Source of the DNA: Bryobacteraceae bacterium
GTDB taxonomy: Bacteria > Acidobacteriota > Terriglobia > Bryobacterales > Bryobacteraceae
Reading direction: 5' to 3'
Length of the DNA: 6,977 nt
Assembly: GCA_025350445.1 (NCBI GenBank)
Contig: JANXXV010000133.1
Span: 1 to 6,977, forward strand
Positions 6,071 to 6,977 of the stretch are shown piece by piece. The notes beneath the pieces are model-generated. The model was given only the letters and a program-made list of their open reading frames with translations, did no database searches and had not been told where the DNA came from. How positions within the stretch are numbered: the stretch's first letter is position 1; every line of letters begins with the position of its first letter. The position numbers and the translations under genes were made by a program.

Positions 6071-6400
6071 ATGAAACTCGCATTTTCTTTGTTTCTGTTT
6101 TCTTTGCCAGACTTTGCCGCCGGGCAAACGTGGACCGGCCAGATCACCGACAGCATGTGCGGAGCCGATCACAGCGCCATGGCTTCCGGTGGGAAGAAAG
6201 TCGATCCACACGATTGCACGCTTGCGTGTTCCAAAGGCGGGGCGAAGCTTGCATTCGTTAGCAATGGCACTGTATTCGAGATTGCCAACCAGAACTTCGC
6301 CGATCTCACCAAGCATGCTGGCCAAACCGTCAGGCTGACGGGAGATTTGGGATCAGATGGGAAGACAATCACCGTCTCGAAGCTCGCAATGAAGAAGTAA
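6071..6400 (+). CDS. Small secreted protein with a C..H..HDCxxxC pattern, OB-like, function unknown
   Basis: 109 residues. The Sec signal is about 1-18 (LAFSLFLFSLPDFAAG). The mature chain runs WTGQITDSMCG (Cys30), then H34, then HDCTLAC (His47, Cys49, Cys53), then a beta-rich half: KLAFVSNGTVFEIANQ, HAGQTVRLTGDLGSDGKTITVSKL. The 'G-x-I-x-DSMCG ... DCT-x-AC-x-KGGAK' pattern is one I recognise from uncharacterised secreted proteins of soil bacteria. The three Cys and two His could bind metal or form a disulfide, and the second half has an OB-fold-like strand pattern. AGGAG (6059-6063) overlaps the stop codon of the preceding gene and sits seven bases before ATG, so this is the last gene of the operon. 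Function is unknown. Confidence 0.8.
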   Translation: MKLAFSLFLFSLPDFAAGQTWTGQITDSMCGADHSAMASGGKKVDPHDCTLACSKGGAKLAFVSNGTVFEIANQNFADLTKHAGQTVRLTGDLGSDGKTITVSKLAMKK

Positions 6401-6404
6401 AGAT

Positions 6405-6439
6405 ATGGGGCGGCGGGCTGTTCGTCGACGACGCCCCAT
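6405..6439 (+). terminator. Hairpin just after the operon (terminator-like)
   Basis: ATGGGGCG (6405-6412) and CGCCCCAT (6432-6439) are perfect reverse complements around a 19-base loop, starting four bases after the last stop codon of the operon. No T-run follows, so it may be a weak or Rho-assisted terminator, a 3' stabiliser, or an attenuator before the downstream genes. The location at the end of five closely spaced genes is the main support. Confidence 0.45.
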
Positions 6440-6447
6440 CGGCAGCC

Positions 6448-6453
6448 AGGAGG
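6448..6453 (+). promoter_or_regulatory. Strong ribosome binding site for a possible small ORF
   Basis: AGGAGG, a full consensus match, lies eight bases before tandem ATG codons at 6462/6465. It is the best argument that the following 62-codon frame is translated. Confidence 0.45.
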
Positions 6454-6461
6454 TTGACCAC

Positions 6462-6650
6462 ATGATGAAACACCCGGTCTGCGCCATTAACGCCGATGGA
6501 CAAAAGTCCGCAATGGAACGCCAGCGCGACAATCGGGCGGCCCACAGAGCTCTCGTTGCGCCATCCGGCGCATTGATGCGTGTTGGCGCGCAGGATCACC
6601 TCTCCCCATTGCTCTCGGATAGTTCAAACGGGAGCCAATCCAATGGATAG
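6462..6650 (+). CDS. Possible small ORF of unknown function (62 aa)
   Basis: 62 residues starting MMKHPVCAINADGQ. The middle is basic and Ala-rich and the end is Ser/Asn-rich. No domain, signal peptide or membrane segment is visible, and I do not recognise it. In favour of a real gene: a perfect AGGAGG eight bases before the start, and a stop codon that overlaps the start of the PAS gene by eight bases, which would allow translational coupling. Against: the composition is bland and the region could be a leader containing an accidental frame. The same frame extends upstream to an ATG at 6405 inside the hairpin, which is less likely. It could be a leader peptide or a decayed gene. Confidence 0.35.
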   Translation: MMKHPVCAINADGQKSAMERQRDNRAAHRALVAPSGALMRVGAQDHLSPLLSDSSNGSQSNG

Positions 6651-6977
6651 TTCAGACAAAAGACGCGCCTTCGAAATCATCGCGCACGTCTGCCCCGTGC
6701 CCGTTATCGCCCTCGACAGCGGTGGAAACGTACGGATTTGGAACGCTACCGCGGAGCGGCTGCTTGGCTGGACGGAAAGTGAGGTGATCGCCAAACCCCT
6801 GCCGACGGTGCCTCCCGGCGCCGAATTGCCGGTGGACATCAAGGTGCATCACTCATTTGAAGAAGAAATCGAGTCGCGGTGGCAAACCCGCTACGGAACA
6901 CTATTGGAAGTTGGCGTCAGAGTGGCTCCGTGGGAGGGGGAAGATGGGGCGCGAAAGGGGATTATCCTCTTCGTTGC
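6643..6977 (+). CDS. PAS-domain protein, probably sensor histidine kinase (N-terminal part, cut by window edge)
   Basis: The first 111 residues are present. Residues about 8-55 match the start of a PAS sensor domain: AFEIIAHVCPVPVIALDSGGNVRIWNATAERLLGWTESEVIAKPLP. This contains the standard 'I-x-x-WN-x-x-A-E-x-L-x-GW-x-x-x-E-V-x-G/A-x-P' core. Residues 69-111 (the EEIESRWQTRYG strand and the closing GIILFV) complete the fold. No membrane segment precedes it, so the sensor is cytosolic, at least at this end. PAS domains of this kind usually sit at the front of histidine kinases, but the catalytic part is outside the window; a PAS-GGDEF or PAS-regulator is also possible. GGGAG (6630-6634) is eight bases before ATG. 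It may control the copper operon, but nothing here shows that. Confidence 0.8.
   Translation, partial: MDSSDKRRAFEIIAHVCPVPVIALDSGGNVRIWNATAERLLGWTESEVIAKPLPTVPPGAELPVDIKVHHSFEEEIESRWQTRYGTLLEVGVRVAPWEGEDGARKGIILFV

Noticed and set aside
1..6977. CRISPR array or other long tandem repeat
   Set aside because: No regularly spaced repeats were seen; the only repetition is short Met/His-rich coding repeats and small dyads.

Overview
The window reads as a bacterial periplasmic copper (or silver) handling locus. The best guess for the host is a Gram-negative soil bacterium of the Acidobacteriota type. That rests on recognising the style of several small secreted families and of the copper oxidase, not on any marker gene, so the phylum is only a moderate-confidence inference. 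A TolC-type outer membrane protein, a lipoprotein and many export signals do make a double-membrane cell likely. All genes except the one at the left edge run left to right.

Left edge (1-177): the end of an IS66-family insertion sequence, with the 5' part of its TnpA-like accessory gene on the minus strand and a GTAAGCG terminal repeat tip. Bases 178-454 hold no convincing gene.

First block (455-1668): three small genes that do not form a tight operon. They are a BON-domain lipoprotein with a His/Met-rich tail (455-847), an 81-residue protein of unknown function (1003-1248), and a secreted Cys/His-rich protein (1306-1668). A hairpin sits on the stop codon of the BON gene.

Main operon (1849-6400): a plausible sigma70-like promoter with a 10-bp palindrome in its spacer lies at 1726-1753. 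It is followed by a Tat-exported two-domain multicopper oxidase with a Met/His-rich C-terminal extension. Next, with a 4-base ATGA overlap, is a CusF-like copper-binding domain fused to a TolC/CusC-type outer membrane efflux protein. Then come a membrane-anchored monohaem cytochrome c, a DUF5666-like periplasmic protein and a small secreted protein with conserved-looking Cys/His positions. The gaps are 10-18 bases and nearly every gene has a good ribosome binding site, so the five genes are probably co-transcribed. Neither an RND pump (CusA) nor an adaptor (CusB) is present.

Right edge (6401-6977): a hairpin follows the last operon gene. After it come a possible 62-residue ORF with a strong ribosome binding site and the start of a PAS-domain protein, probably a sensor kinase, cut by the window end.

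Working model (inference): the oxidase detoxifies Cu(I) in the periplasm, with Met-rich segments, the CusF domain and the small Cys/His/Met-rich proteins buffering the metal. The TolC fusion provides an exit duct for a pump encoded elsewhere. The cytochrome c may link the redox chemistry to respiration.
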